From Serilophus lunatus (taxonomy: Eukaryota > Chordata > Aves > Passeriformes > Eurylaimidae), in assembly GCA_013399895.1 (NCBI GenBank), contig VXBA01003715.1, positions 469,543 to 533,542 of the forward strand: a stretch of 64,000 bases of DNA, given 5' to 3'. The translations under genes were made by a program, and so were the position numbers. The notes below the pieces were generated by a model that was not told where the DNA came from, made no database searches, and saw only the letters and a program-made list of their open reading frames with translations. Of the stretch, positions 13,762 to 26,774 are shown piece by piece; the first letter of the stretch is position 1; each line of letters opens with the position of its first letter.

Positions 13762-13773
13762 ATAATATCATCA
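13762..13773 (+). repeat. Right target-site duplication of the RTE-like insert
   Basis: ATAATATCATCA, directly after the ATG/GAT tail of the element. The copy is exact over 12 bases, and the flanking bases differ on both sides. Confidence 0.75.
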
Positions 13774-14300
13774 GTGGTCAATATATTCTCATGCTTTCTC
13801 TGTATTACAATAATTATCTTTTATATAGAGACAAGTCTACCTTGATAACTTCCTACATTAATTTGTCAACCCCTTTATAATCTGTCATCTCTTGCCATAA
13901 TGCAAAAATGCCCTGTAAAGATGTTTTAGTTTGGTTCTATTTAAAAACCAAGTCTGGAGGGAAAATAATCTCTGTCTTACTATATCATGATCAGTCTTGT
14001 TTAGTGAACTCTCAGAGGTGCTGGAAGACTTCAGAAAAATGATAAGCACATATAAATATAACATTGTTTGTAAATGTTCGTGTTATTTATTGCACTTTCT
14101 GTAATAAATATATTTCACAGAAAGTATAAGGGATTAATTCATTTCTTAAAGAGCATGCACTCTAAATATGAGGATGATAAACCGTTAACAATGCATATCA
14201 AAACATTGAAGGGAAGGCTTAAAGAGGTCCATGTGATTACTCATGATGTAAACTTTATTGTTTATATTTGTGTTTATACATACGGATGCTGTATCAGGAG

Positions 14301-14352
14301 TATATACATTATATGTATGTGTGTATGTGTATATGTATATGTATATATTTAC
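14301..14352. repeat. TA/TG simple repeat
   Basis: Alternating purine-pyrimidine run of TATA, TATG and TGTG words. It accounts for the Y/I/V/C-rich reading frames overlapping it. Confidence 0.8.
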
Positions 14353-17300
14353 ATATTTGTCTATAATTAGCATACTCATTACTTACCTAAGATATTCTGA
14401 AGCATGGTTTCATTTTGGAAGAGATTATTTGTATATATTTACGGTGGTCTAAAAAGTAAAAAAGTATGGATCCACTCTTAACATGGTTTTCAAACTTGTT
14501 TATATCGTCCAAATAGTCATGAGTATTTAAAAAAATCACTTTAATATATTTTTACTAGCTAAAATGCAGTAAAATTTTCATGGCTCAGAAGAGAAAACAC
14601 CACAACAACCATCTAGTTGTTTGTTTCTCCGGGTTGGAAAATGCTGGCTCACTGAAGAAAACTATTTCTCTGAAGCAGATTCTTTGAAACTATGGTTTAG
14701 AGACATCAGAACAAAAGGGGTGGGTCTCTTTTGTGTTTGTTCATTATTTGTCCATCTAATCTCAGCCTAGGGTGCCTCTCTTTCTGTGTAACTGTTTATG
14801 AATGAAGGTTCTGATGCTTCTGCTGATGCTCACCAGGCATCTCCTTGTCCTGAGTAATATTGTTTGGATTGTCACTGTGTAATATATTCCATATGAAAAG
14901 GAGGAGCCTTTTTATATGGGCACCTAATTATTCTTGTGACAACATAAACCCACAGTTCCAGAGCTGGAGGCTTTGCCCTTTATTTTAACAATGTCCTGAG
15001 GATTTTGGGAACTATAGTGATTCTGTTTCTTACTGAAACAGAAATTATTTCTCTCATATTTCTGTGTCTTTTTCCTTATGATTCATTTTTGATCAAAGTA
15101 ATATAAGGTTTCAGAATAGGGAAACAGGGAGTTGTGCTGCTAGTGGAGAAAGCAGCAGGCAAGTAAACAGATCCTTCCCTCTTACATCACAGTATACAGC
15201 TTTAGCCCTCAAGAAGCAAAAGCAGCTCTGGGAAAAACAATGACAGTTTTGCCATCATGATAAAAGAGAGCTTGAGGCTCAGCTTACAGAGCTGAAAACA
15301 CTCCCAAATATCCATCAAGTTCAGCCAGCTTCTTGTGGGTTTTTTGTTCTTGTACATTTTTTTATTATCAGAAAAGACAACAACAAAAGTGTACCGTAAC
15401 ACTGGGTAAAAATATGTCCATGGTACCACTAGTTTTCTCAATGTGACTACAAATGTTGCCCAACTTGAACAATATAGTCATTAAGAAGCTTCCTAACCAT
15501 TTTGAATTGCTTCTGGCATCTTGTAAAGCTGATGACAATAAAATGCTAAGAGGAAAAAAGTTCACTGATAATATACAGCACATCCCACATGGACTTCTAC
15601 CTACTCTGCTGGGTTCTCATTTACACCAAAAATAAGAAAATCATTTTCCTCTGCTGTTCTCTGTGTGCTGTTTTCATCAAAGTTGTGGTATCACTGTTTT
15701 CTTTTATATTTTTGGTAATATTTCTTCTAATCCCTGCTGTTCATCGCCAGCACTACAAACAGTGCATTTCGTACTTCCAGAAATGGCTGTCATCATGACT
15801 TGAAAGTTCAGAGCACAAACCATGCAAAGGAGGTTTTGACTATATCTCCACATATTCGTGACTGTTTGCTTTCCAAGTGAAGAACACCAAACACGAGGCA
15901 GTCATAAGGAAAGTGCAAATCTAAAGGAGGCGTTAAACTCCATCCTGCCAAAGGCAGGGTCTCTCCTATCTTTTGTCTACCTTAATAGCAATTCAGAACA
16001 GCAGTAAGAAAGCAAAGGAAAACACTTCAGTTTTCTTACACCCTCATTTTGGTCCTTTCTGGAAGGTGCTTCAAGAGATCCTTCAAGAGGTGCTCAAGCA
16101 AAAGGCTCTGCCAGTAAGTCTGGATTTGTCAAACAAGAATAACAAAATAAGAAAGAAATAGCAGCTTCAGCGTTGGGCTTTTGTAGTTTATTAGAGAGTT
16201 TTTTAATTATTTTTCACTTTTTTCAAGCCTGTAAACTTAAGTGTTATATTCCAAATAATCATTTTAATTCCAAAATGAAATCTGATTTTTTGGAATTAGT
16301 AGTAGAATATATATGCTCTCTTTTTTCCTGTGAACAGCCAATCTTGTGTTGCCCTACCAGTAAAATCCTGTCTATTTGTTTATTATTATTCTTCAGTTCA
16401 AGATGGGAAGAAGTAGACTTTACTTCTAATGCATATATATTTCACAATATTTCAAGGATTAAGCAAAAGACAAATTATTTATCTTCATTTCCTGATTGGT
16501 ATTATCTCTGAGGATGGAAAACCAGCCAAATCTCCAAAATATAATGAAACATTCTTGTTGATTTCCAGGTCTATAATAAATACATGGTAAAGTTGATGAG
16601 GTACCTTTCAAACTAAGACCAGCATCAGCTTTTTTTTGACATTCAGTATTTTATTTGCCTTCCATAGGCATGAGTTGCTGATGTAAGGGCTCCAGTATAT
16701 ATCATATTGCAGCGGCTACATAGTTCCCCTGTGTCAAATTTCAGATTGATACACTGGGTAACTCAATAGGCCGGGGCCTGTTGTTAGTGCAGATACTATG
16801 GCCGCATGTGACATGAGGTGTGAAAGATTTAAGCCGGATGTATTTTCTTCCAAGAAAAAATATATAAGCATTTAGGGACAAGTGATGTTAAAGAATATTT
16901 GCACAGCTTTGGCATCTGAGTTATTGCACTAGTTCACCAGGAACCCTCACAAAGGTGGTTTCTTCCAACACATCATTAAAATTCAGCTAACTCATCTAGC
17001 TGATCTCTTGAGATAAATGATAAATGACGAGCTTAGGATGGATGAAATTAGAGTGAATAACCCCTTGGAGTAAGAGAGGTGCAACCATCATATACTTTTC
17101 ATCAGGAACTTAAAATCCAAAGGAAATCAGCATTTTTTACAAAACAGGAGTGGTTTCACTGCCTATTCAGTCCTGCTCATCATACTTCCCACTTATGGTA
17201 ATCTCCATCTTATTGACATCATTTAGCAAAGTTAGAGATGCAATGAAAAATCTTGGCTAATCTTTCTTTTGTAAAGATACCTCCATTTTCCCTAGAATTA

Positions 17301-18309
17301 AATAAAACTTCTGCTCCTCTGTAATACAAATTACTTTAGAAATGTTCTAAAAGTCTTTCGTCATCTCTTGCGCTGTGCCACAATTTCTGTTGTGTTCAAT
17401 ATGGAAGAAATGTCCTCTTTGCACAATTACTATGTGCAGGCTTTCATTTTCCAGAAATATTTTTCAGGATTCCATGACCTTTCCTCATGAAGTAAAAATA
17501 GATCAACAAATTACTACCTCCAGATCAAATAACTTTGAACACATCCAGTGAACATTTCTGCCTAGTCTCTTATCTACAGCTATTACTGTGTACAGGTCTC
17601 AAATCCTTTTTCTTGTTAAAGAAATCAGTGCTGACAAAAATATATTCTAAAAATGCATTTATGAGTTCAGTTCCTATAGAAGATCTCCTTCAGTAATACA
17701 AAGAAGAGTTTGCAGCGGAAGGTACAGTGATAAAAATTCTAAACTTGCTAGAAGCTCAATTAATTACTGCATGGCATAACTAAAAGAAATTACAGTATTA
17801 TGTAACATATTTTTTTTCCTGTTACAAGTCTCAGAGTCTCACTCTTCTATTTTATCTAACTACTAGTATACTGCTAGACTACTTCTGGTTTAGGGCTATT
17901 CTACTCAGTCCTTTTGCTCTGCATAAATTATGCTTTGCTAAGGAGAAAGGACATGACTTCTAGTGTAGCTAATCTGAATTTATTTGTACTTGATGGTGAT
18001 TTGTTCCAATATCATAGGACGATGAAAAAAAAACAGCAAAAAATTAATAATTTCACAGTTAGGACATTCACAATTAATATTAGAGTGAAATTCAATTCAT
18101 TGTTTCTTTATTACAGGCAACATGAGACCACAATATCATCAGATCTGATTTCTTTACTGAAGTTGCACATCAATGTTACTTAAATGCCATTTAGGGGAAT
18201 GTTCTGTTTCAATGTGTGTTTAACATGATCACTGACTTTGGACTGAGGAAGAAATTTCTATTTGTTATAAAGATCTGATAGGTTTAATCAGGTTAATTTT
18301 CCCTATAAC

Positions 18310-18343
18310 TAAATAAAAAACCAAAACCAAAAAAACCCCAAAC
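18310..18343 (+). repeat. A/C-rich low-complexity tract
   Basis: A runs broken by CC and CCCC, the same style as tracts at 28.6, 44.9 and 56.5 kb. Confidence 0.6.
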
Positions 18344-18561
18344 AATTAATTCTAATGTTCTTTGGTATAAAAGAAAGAAAATGACCCAAGAATGTCCATA
18401 GTAGAAAAAAAAACCTAAGAAGTTAGCAGACATTAAAATGTAGCAAGGAGCCTTCCATAACTTTAGAGAGAAAGCTAGGAGATCTATGTAAGACAGTCTC
18501 AGGTTGTGCCTCTGAGAACACACTGGAATAAAACAACATTCCCTTTGTCCTTGAGATGAGA

Positions 18562-18791
18562 TATATAAGGGCAAGAGAGAAGAAATGTTGTGAAGAGTCT
18601 GTCCTTTCAGTGTCTGAAAGGCAATAAAATTACCAGGTAAGTGTGTGGAAAATATTTGAATTGTCATGATTTTTGGACAATCATCTTATTAGTTCTTTCA
18701 AATTTATTGTGGATATAGCAAAATGTGTCCAGTTGTGTTTTGGGATCCCCTAACCATAATCATCTATTTGGTGGCATCAGGGATTGAGACC
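18562..18791 (+). mobile_element. Possible LTR/primer-binding-site remnant
   Basis: In order: TATATAAGG (18562-18570), AATAAA (18623-18628) and, after a further 140 bases, TGGTGGCATCAGGGATTG (18769-18786) followed by AGACC. The last word resembles retroviral primer-binding sites complementary to tRNA-Pro or tRNA-Phe 3' ends. The order and spacing fit U3-R-U5-PBS of an endogenous retrovirus. No matching second LTR, no clean CA terminus and no gag-like frame was found, so chance remains a real alternative. Confidence 0.2.
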
Positions 18792-21624
18792 CTCTGAAAT
18801 TACAACTTCCCACAAGATATACAGGCTTTGTGTGCATGGTGCTGATCCAGAGGATCCAAGAAAGAAAGACAGTTTATATACAAGCTGTACAAGGGCCAGA
18901 AAGGAGTCTCTAATGGAGTCCATCTTTATTGCAAATTCATGTACTTCTATAGTGCAAACATTGTTTAGGTTAACATAGCCTATTAGACAAAAGGAAAGGT
19001 CGCATGCCGTTGTCCCAGAGCTACAAGAAAGTCACAAGATGATGTTTACACATCTAAGACATTATATCATAGTCTGGACATGCTGTATTAGTAATTTAAT
19101 AATGCTACAGCAAAAAGCTAAAAAAAAAGACTGATGTAAACATATGCATTTGTAGAGGGGTTTTTATTTGTGGTTATTCTGAAGATACCTGAAAAAAATA
19201 ACTCAAAACTCAGCTTCTATTTTTTAGGCACAAGCTTTTTTTCAAAATTTTACTTAACAGGCTAAATTTCACTAATTTAAGAGCTGACTTGGTATAATCC
19301 CTTTCATGTAAGTATTGTCTTTTAAACTTTTGCTAGGTGGAGTGGTTTTGGAGATCACTAGCGGTGAGTAAATGGCTGAACAGAGGACCTTGTGAGAAGG
19401 ACTGTCCTTCAGTCTCCATGAATGCGTATGGTCCAGAATAAATTACTCTGACTGGTTTTGGTGCATTCAAGTACTGCAAGAATACAAGTTTTCCAGTTTA
19501 CTTCATTCCTTTCTGAGACAAAAAGAGAAGCTAATCAAGTCAATGGCAATGGAGGATGGACTGTATCCTGATTATCAAGAAAAATCTGTAGAACACCTTA
19601 TGGAGACAAACTTGTAATTTAAAATTCATAATTCTACTAGACATCAATAGTGGTAGTGTTTTTATGGTACATTATCTTTTCCCATGTTCCTATCTGTTTG
19701 TGCCCATAGTAGTCTATGTGCTACTGTATCCCCCTCACCCTTTTCTAATCTCACACCTTCTCCTCCTGATACTGCCTCCAGTCCTGAGAAACCAAATACC
19801 TCTGATATAAGTGATGCATATCTAAGTAGACCTGATTCATCTGGTTTCAATTAAAATTTAGCTCTGAAACCAGTTGGGGTTTTTTTTTCCAGACATGAGG
19901 AAGGATCTCTGTGTTGAAAACCTGCCCCTTTTTATGAGATACAAATTACATAAAAAATGCTCTCCCTCCAGACTTCTGTTGGGTATATCTTCAGACCATA
20001 CAGCAGAACATGTGTTGTTTGCAGTTTAAAGGACAGGGAATGCAATGAGTCAATCTCAGATCAAATTCTAAAACCAAGTTATGGTATAGCAAGGTGTTAT
20101 GGACCATAATTCAGAGTACAGCAAAGACAGATGGTAGAAGTCTATTAGAAAGGATTTGTGTGTGGGTCCTGAGGCTGTAAATCGTACAGTAAGTAGATAC
20201 ACCAAGTTGGCTGAAGGTAAACATAAAGTTTGGCATGACATATTTAGCATTATTGAGCATTAGATGGTCTGCAAGAGGTATAGGCTGCAATAGGAAAGAC
20301 TTATTGCAATCATAGACCTGATAAAAGGAGTGGAGAATAAATGTGGAAAAGTATTACAGGGTTCTTCAAACCATATTGCTCATGAAGTATGTCCTGGAAG
20401 ATGAGATATGGTAGCTATAAGAAGAGGAGAGGATTTTATTGTTAACTTTTCTTTGATAGGGGATATGTACATTTGGTTAAGAATATGAAAAAAGACTGAC
20501 AAATTTAGGATCATTATGTTCCAAACTCATTAAAGAACATGGGATATGCAAAAGGCAGCACAGCACCGTCCATTGTCAGGAATGTCACAAGAGTAGAACA
20601 TAAAATACAAGGAGCCCTGTAGCGTAACTCTGCATCCCACAGAAAACATGTTAATGAATCTCTCAGTGAGGAGGAGGATTATAGACTAAACTTTCTGCTA
20701 GGTTTGTCTGCTAATTTTTACTTTAGTTATTCTGACTTTTCCTGAGAGATCCTAAATGATGGCGTGAATAATAATGCTTTTTGTTGAATTTAATGTCTGA
20801 TTGTTGGGAAAGAGGGGAGTCTTTTAAATAAACCTTTGGTTTCCATTAGATGACTTTTCCATCAGTGGAGGAAATATGAGACCTCATAGAGACACAGGCA
20901 GTACGTGACTTATTGCATTCTGGCTTTTCTTGAATGAAAAACTTATTGGTTTTCATAAATCTTTTAACTTATTTGAAACCAATTTTTCAAAGTAGAGCTG
21001 ATAAGATAGAAGCTTAAAGTGCAAGTGTTTTTCCACAGTCATTTCCTTCCAATGCAATTATTTCCTGATTCATCATACCTAAGCAAATTAATACCAGAAA
21101 AAAGAAAAATTGGATTAAATATAAGGATTAACTTCTAATAATTTTTACTTTTCAAGCTATTGTTGGATTACAATGTCCTTTACTATCATCTCTAAATTAT
21201 TTAAAGCAAGCTAAGCAATCTAAATTATTCTCCTTACTGAATTATTTAGGGCATAAATGTTTCCTGTTGAATGCTTTTGTGGTCAAATAATGTATCTCAG
21301 GCTAAGAGAATAAAATTAATTTTAATGCAATAAGGCAAAGGCAATAGCTGGGAAAAGTACCTGAAGTGTCTTCCATTATGTATTTACTCATAAAAAATGT
21401 GAAACTCAGGTCAGTAAAATTCATTGCTCACTTTCATTAATAAAAATCAAAAATCTCAAGAATTTATTTTTACTTTTTTTTCACAGAACACTAAGGTCAA
21501 AAGTAATCAGTTTTCTTGCAATATATGCTTTTTTTACAGCTGAATTAACTTCTTTCAAGACCTACCAGTTTCTTTTCATTCCTTATTATAAGTTCCCAGG
21601 TATAGCAGAAATAACTCATAGAGT

Positions 21625-21660
21625 GAATAAACATCTTGGAGGACTTCAAGATGTTTATTC
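21625..21660. repeat. Perfect 14-base inverted repeat (hairpin)
   Basis: GAATAAACATCTTG (21625-21638) and its exact reverse complement CAAGATGTTTATTC (21647-21660) are separated by 8 bases. One G-T and one G-C pair extend the stem to 16. It is not followed by a T run and is too short for a typical pre-miRNA. Confidence 0.7.
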
Positions 21661-22570
21661 GCCACTTCTTACTTTAAAAGAAGAATTTATACTATACACA
21701 ATATAGAATTAATTATATAATCCTATATTTCACAATGCTTCACTTGTAAAGGCAAGATAGGCTAGACTCAACTGAACAGGAATTTAAATCAGCAGGATAG
21801 TTCTCATTGATTTGAGAAGATTGTGTTTGAGATCAGAAAACTTCAGAATTAAGTACGGAGGTCAGTAATATCTGTTTGATGTAGTTTTTAGATTTAAATA
21901 AAAGGGCAAACTTATTCTTGCAGCATTGCCTGCAGAAACTCTAACCATTCCAAATCAATATAAAATACTTATTACAGTAGGCTGTTGACATGTAAGACAC
22001 TATCAGTTTTAGGTATCTTTAGAAAAAATGCACCAAGGAAACAACTAGAGACTGAATGGAAATCAACTCCCAGATGCACTATTTCTCACTGAAAACGCCT
22101 GTATCTTTCTCCATAGAAAATTAATGCCCATTGGTGTGTTAAAAGAGCAAACTAGTCCCAAACAGAGCAAACCTAAAGATGTTTACTAGATTGTGTAATA
22201 TTAAATAGTATTCATAATCCCTAGGCTTTTAGTGCAAGTGAGAAGCACATTACTCTGAAATAACCTAGTGTTATTACAATTAAAACAAAGTGAAGAGGAG
22301 GGACACCCCTTATGTGGTCCTCATTATTTAGAGTAAGAAATTTGCTTACCCTCTACTCCCATGACAGCAAATTTCTCTGCACATTAAAAGACTAGTTGTA
22401 TGCTCAGATGCCAACCCAAACTATGTAAAGTGAAAGTACAGGAAGATTTATCAGTGTGTGATCATCTTGTGAAATTGAATATATGTTTCTTTGGTATGAC
22501 ACAGCTTTCTGCTCAGAAGGCGTGTCAAATGCTTTAAGGACATTTATCCCTTTCTTAAAATTCATCAAAT

Positions 22571-22628
22571 CTAGTTGCAAATAGATGATCGTTTTGTTCT
22601 TTCCAACCCACACCATTCCATGACTCTC
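22571..22628 (+). mobile_element. CR1 LINE 3'-terminal scrap
   Basis: About 58 bases matching the extreme CR1 3' end: AATAGATGATC, TTCTTTCCAACCCA, then CACCATTCCATGACTCT in place of the usual ACCATTCTATGATTCT. Sequence immediately upstream no longer resembles CR1. Confidence 0.65.
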
Positions 22629-23430
22629 CTACAGGAAGAGAAGAAGGGGATAGGTCAAAACTTGTAGAGGAAAATCTGCCATTGCAGCCTTGAACACAAA
22701 CTTGAGGGAAGAAAATGAAAGCTCAAAAGAAGTTCCTAACCAAGATCTGGCCACTGAAGATTCAAGTACACATCTTCTCAGAGTACTTGTTCATCTCAGA
22801 CAGGTCTGAACTCACATGAGTGAATCTGTATAGATGCTGAACAGGCATCTGACTTCATTAGAGTTCTGAGGTCAGGTGTGAGTTTGGTTACTAGTCCCAC
22901 ATCAGCATTAGATTTTTTTTCAGCAAGTACTCCTACATGTATTCCTCTTTTGGAAGGTTCCTTTCCTCTTTTGGAAAGTTGCTCCCTTTCCAAAAATTCA
23001 CTAGAAAACGTTATCCATAGCAGTCTAGTATTTTTTGTCTTAATCTGCTTCATTTCTCTCTTTGATATAAACACTGGTTTTGCTTCTTTTTAAGTTTCTC
23101 TTAATGGAAATTCAGTTCAAAAGTTTTTTCCTTTCAAAATTTTCAAGAAATCACCAAAGCACCTGTACTATGCACAGGTATATACCACATTTTGTCTAGC
23201 CAGTCAGGATGATATATATAATCCACAGAGCATTAGCCACAGTCTTTGTTGCTTATACCTGAAATTACTCCTTTATTTGTCAGTCATTACGTGGTTTTGC
23301 CACAGGAAGGTCTGTGTTTATCTATTAAGTTTCAAGTACAAGTAACCTTAGATGGCCCTTATGTGAAAGCCAGTTTCCTGCAGACTTTCATTTTCTATTT
23401 TTCAGTTCTTTTCATGAAAGTAACCCCATT

Positions 23431-23454
23431 AAAAAAAAAAAAAAAAAAAAAAAA
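23431..23454 (+). repeat. Poly(A) tract at gap edge
   Basis: 24 A residues directly before the 33-base gap. After the gap the sequence resumes with TAAAAAAAAAATAAATAAAAA. It could be the tail of a retro-inserted sequence, but no upstream gene match was seen. Confidence 0.8.
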
Positions 23455-23487
23455 NNNNNNNNNNNNNNNNNNNNNNNNNNNNNNNNN
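23455..23487. other. Assembly gap (33 N)
   Basis: Run of N inside a poly(A) tract, probably a homopolymer the assembly could not resolve. Confidence 0.99.
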
Positions 23488-24198
23488 TAAAAAAAAAAAT
23501 AAATAAAAATTGAAATTCATAGAAACATCAAAGAACAAATTGCATCCTGACATGTCTTAGGATTTGAATCCTGGTAAAACCGAGACACCTAATAGCTGTA
23601 GCATATCAGTATGAGGAATACACAGCCCACTGGAAAGCATGCTACAAGCTACTGGACTGAGAACTCCAAGCTATTCACCTTCTCAGGATCAAAAAGAATA
23701 TTTTGCAAAGCTGAGAGCCTAAGGATTACCTTGGTCTCTGTACTCACTCACATATATATTAAGATGCTGAGCTGTCAGGCAGAGAACATTTACTTAGATC
23801 CTTACCTCAGCATAGCAATTAGGGCCAGAAACAGGAAGAGCAGAGCTTGAGACATCTAGAAATAGAAAATTTCCTATACAAAGATGCAACTAGATGCATC
23901 GTATTTGCCATACCAGGGGAGATGGCTGCTAACTCCTTGAAAGTAAAGATGTACTACTGATACAAATCAGAAAAGAGCTGTATTCCTTGTTTTATTTCAG
24001 GCTGACTCAAAAGCTATATTGCTAGCTGCCTGATATATCACTCACACTAGGAAGCATCCCTGAAATGGCTTCTGGGCTGCCCTAGTCATGATGTCATTCT
24101 GTCACACTTAGTGTTCCTAGGATGGTTGGATTGAGCTGAGAAACCAGATCCAAAGATTATGAAAAAGACTGTAAACCATGGAGTAAAAACACCTTCTC

Positions 24199-24226
24199 AA
24201 AAAAAAAAAAAATTATTTTTTTTTTT
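24199..24226. repeat. A-run/T-run hairpin
   Basis: About 14 A, then TTA, then about 11 T: a self-complementary low-complexity element. Confidence 0.7.
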
Positions 24227-24652
24227 ATTACAAGGAAATATAGCAGGAGAGAAAAAGCTAGTAATTCAGTCAATGACAGGACAATGGATATTCTTCTTGT
24301 ACTGGAAAATTGTCATAGGTTTCTTGAAAAATATGCAGTATTTTATTCTATTATTTTATAGTCTGCCATAAAAAACCTCTGGGAAGGAAAAAAAAAATTC
24401 TGCCAAATATGATCCTTTGCTGTCATCATTTCTCCTTCTATAGAGAAAAACTAAGGAGATTTTGCCTCATCTTTGCTTCTACATATTAAGTGACTGTTAG
24501 AAGGGTAGTTCCTTGCATGACCCCTGGAGATAAATCAGGAAAGAAATCAGGATTTAGTGTATTTGTCTCACTCTGAGAAAGAGTAATTTTCTGGTTGCTT
24601 GAAAGCAGGAAAACCAGCTTCCAACCCTTATTCCTTGTTAATGAAGAAATGT

Positions 24653-24675
24653 CATTTTCAGTGAAACTGAAAATG
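24653..24675. repeat. 10-base palindrome with ISRE/IRF-like core
   Basis: CATTTTCAGT-GAA-ACTGAAAATG, a perfect 10-base stem with a 3-base loop. It contains GAAACTGAAA, the GAAANNGAAA pattern bound by IRF proteins. Confidence 0.5.
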
Positions 24676-26774
24676 TTTCACATCCATTAGCAAGTTAAAG
24701 TAATTCGATCACATGGTAATTCAGTGGGAGAATGGTGATATGGACTATATAATCAAGAAATATGTTTTTTTCAGGGGTAAAGGCTGCAGAATTAAAGTAC
24801 CACAAATACACTGGCATGTTTTTCAACAGTAATTTCCCTCATGGATGAATTTGTTGATGACATCTTAAGTTCAGCATTCACTACAGTGAATTTTCTTACT
24901 TTCTAGATCCATAGCATGTTAACAACTAAAAAAGTATGTTTCCATGCATCAGAAATTATGACATTCCAAGTACCGGTATTCTGCTTTATACTGTCTTTCA
25001 TTCCCTATCATTCCAGTCTGGACTGAAATACTGGCCAAAAATGGAGGGTACATGACTATTAAATAAAAGAAGGGAAACATATTTTCTTTCTTCTCATCTT
25101 ATCCATGCAGTAAAAAGGCAAGTACATCTGCAATTCAGAATTTTATAGCTCAGGTGCAGCTAAGCATTATGGATGGGCTTTGTACAAAATTTAATCCACC
25201 TCATGTTATGCAGAAGATCCAGACACTCCCTCTGAGCTTCACAGTAGAAGCCATAGGAGCAGTAAGATCTTTCAAGCACTTTCAAGCCTGAACATTCAAT
25301 ATCTCATAGAAGACTCTTAGATTCAAATGTTAAACAAGGCAAGTAAGCCCAACTTGTCCAATTCTTCAGCACTAGCTACCACCTTTACACACAGCGTGTG
25401 GCATGGAGGTGGAGGAAAGGTGGTTGTGTGATGGTTGTGTGAGGAAAATAAACCACCAGAAAACCAAAAGTTATCAGAGAAGGCTTTTTTTGCAAGCCAT
25501 GCTTTGTGCAGGTATGGCTAACCTGCTTTATACCACAGCTATGCTGTGCCCAAAACAGTGAAAGAAATGCCAAGTTTCTCATTACAGAGAAATTAAGGAA
25601 GGTTGTATGGGAAAGAGAGAAGGGAAAAGGGGTCTCCAACTCAAGTAAGCAACACCTAGTAAAGCAAACTGCACTTACCTAAACTCCAGTCAGCACAGCT
25701 TTACAAAGAATAACCCAAGAAGCAAAAAAAGAGACATGGCTAAATATTTGCTAAAGCAGATTGGGTAGTATGAAGTGGCTACCATAGAACCCTTTTCAAG
25801 CCAACACCAGTTGCAACAAGGTGGTAAGCCTTTCTGCTGTTTGTGTCAGTACAGACTGATAGAAGGAACAGAAGGAAGATAGGCAATGTCAGTATAAGCA
25901 GACAGTAAAGTTACCCTGTTAAAAAGTATTTTGTGGAACAGCATGAATGGAAGTGCACTTCCAAACTGGAACATATTCAATGTGGAAAGTCCACAGTTCA
26001 TTCAGACTAATCCCTGACTAATTCTCTTGTGCTTGTGTTGGGGAAACCCATCCAAAATGCCAATGATATATACAGTGCTGGAGCTTTCTGGGCATAGACC
26101 AATGGCCTTCCTGGAGAGAAAAGACACTCTAAAACACTCATGTCAGAATAACTGTCAAACCACAAGAGTTACTAAGCTGAAATCTCATCCTCAATTGCTT
26201 TCTATGAAATTTATAAAGCCATCTGGTCTTCTCACTTGATCACTATAAGATCTGCTATGATGTATAGGATAATAAAGCTCTGAGAAACTACAATGGCTAT
26301 CAACATCTACCATGTCAAATGTTTATGTAACTTTGTCTAAAAATATTTATTTTGTACCAAATAGAAAGCAGTAGTAAAAGACAAAGCTGATTCATGGGGC
26401 TTTCAAGAAATGTTTCTGTTCTTCTGTTGCCACATATAATTCAGGTCAGAATTCAGCCATAGTGACTTTACAGGTGAGTGCTAAGTGGAATGATCTTGGG
26501 CTCGTCCACAACATAAAATCTTTATTCTCATTGATCTTAAAAGCAGCACTACTCATAATCAGATGACTAAGCTTCATTTTGCTGTAATTTTGAGTGCATA
26601 ACTCAGAAACACATAATATTGCTGATGATCCCCTAAAGAAAACGGGAAGAATTCACATAATGCAGTACGTTTTCCATGCTACAAATCTCTCTATAAGGAA
26701 ACTAGAAAGATGTATATCAGAGTTCACTGTACGGTTGGCAACCGAAGTTTACCAAGTTCAAATAGTCAAATCAG

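Larger units (their letters stand above)
13258..13773 (+). mobile_element. 5'-truncated non-CR1 LINE (RTE-like) with target-site duplications
   Basis: A 492-base insert (13270-13761) lies between perfect 12-base direct repeats ATAATATCATCA (13258-13269 and 13762-13773). In the frame of 13354 it encodes the C-terminal tail of a non-LTR reverse transcriptase: GVTSIEAILLRTQLR, a stop where Trp is expected, then RMEDHCLPKIVLCGELATG, APKRRYKDSLK, WSTLASDRETWRHTI and FENACRFSLKEKRQRRKN. A +1 frame change near 13620-13650 is needed to read the terminal zinc-finger-like CNRTCLSCIGLFSHQHAC. This R(W)AGHV-RMEDxRLPK / RYKDSLK tail is known to me from RTE-type LINEs and not from CR1. The insert ends in ATG/GAT repeats, as RTE elements often do. 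The stop and the frameshift make it a dead fossil. Clade assignment is from memory of the motif and could be another LINE group. Confidence 0.75.
13774..26774. other. Intergenic sequence, no gene recognised
   Basis: AT-rich DNA between the LINE fossil and the 3' end of GRXCR1. It holds a TA/TG repeat, a possible LTR remnant (18.6-18.8 kb), a hairpin (21.6 kb), a CR1 scrap (22.6 kb), a poly(A)-flanked gap (23.4 kb) and an ISRE-like palindrome (24.65 kb). No coding or RNA gene was recognised. Confidence 0.6.

Noticed and set aside
14074..14452. Overlapping Y/V/I-rich frames near 14.1-14.4 kb
   Set aside because: They are produced by the TA/TG simple repeat.
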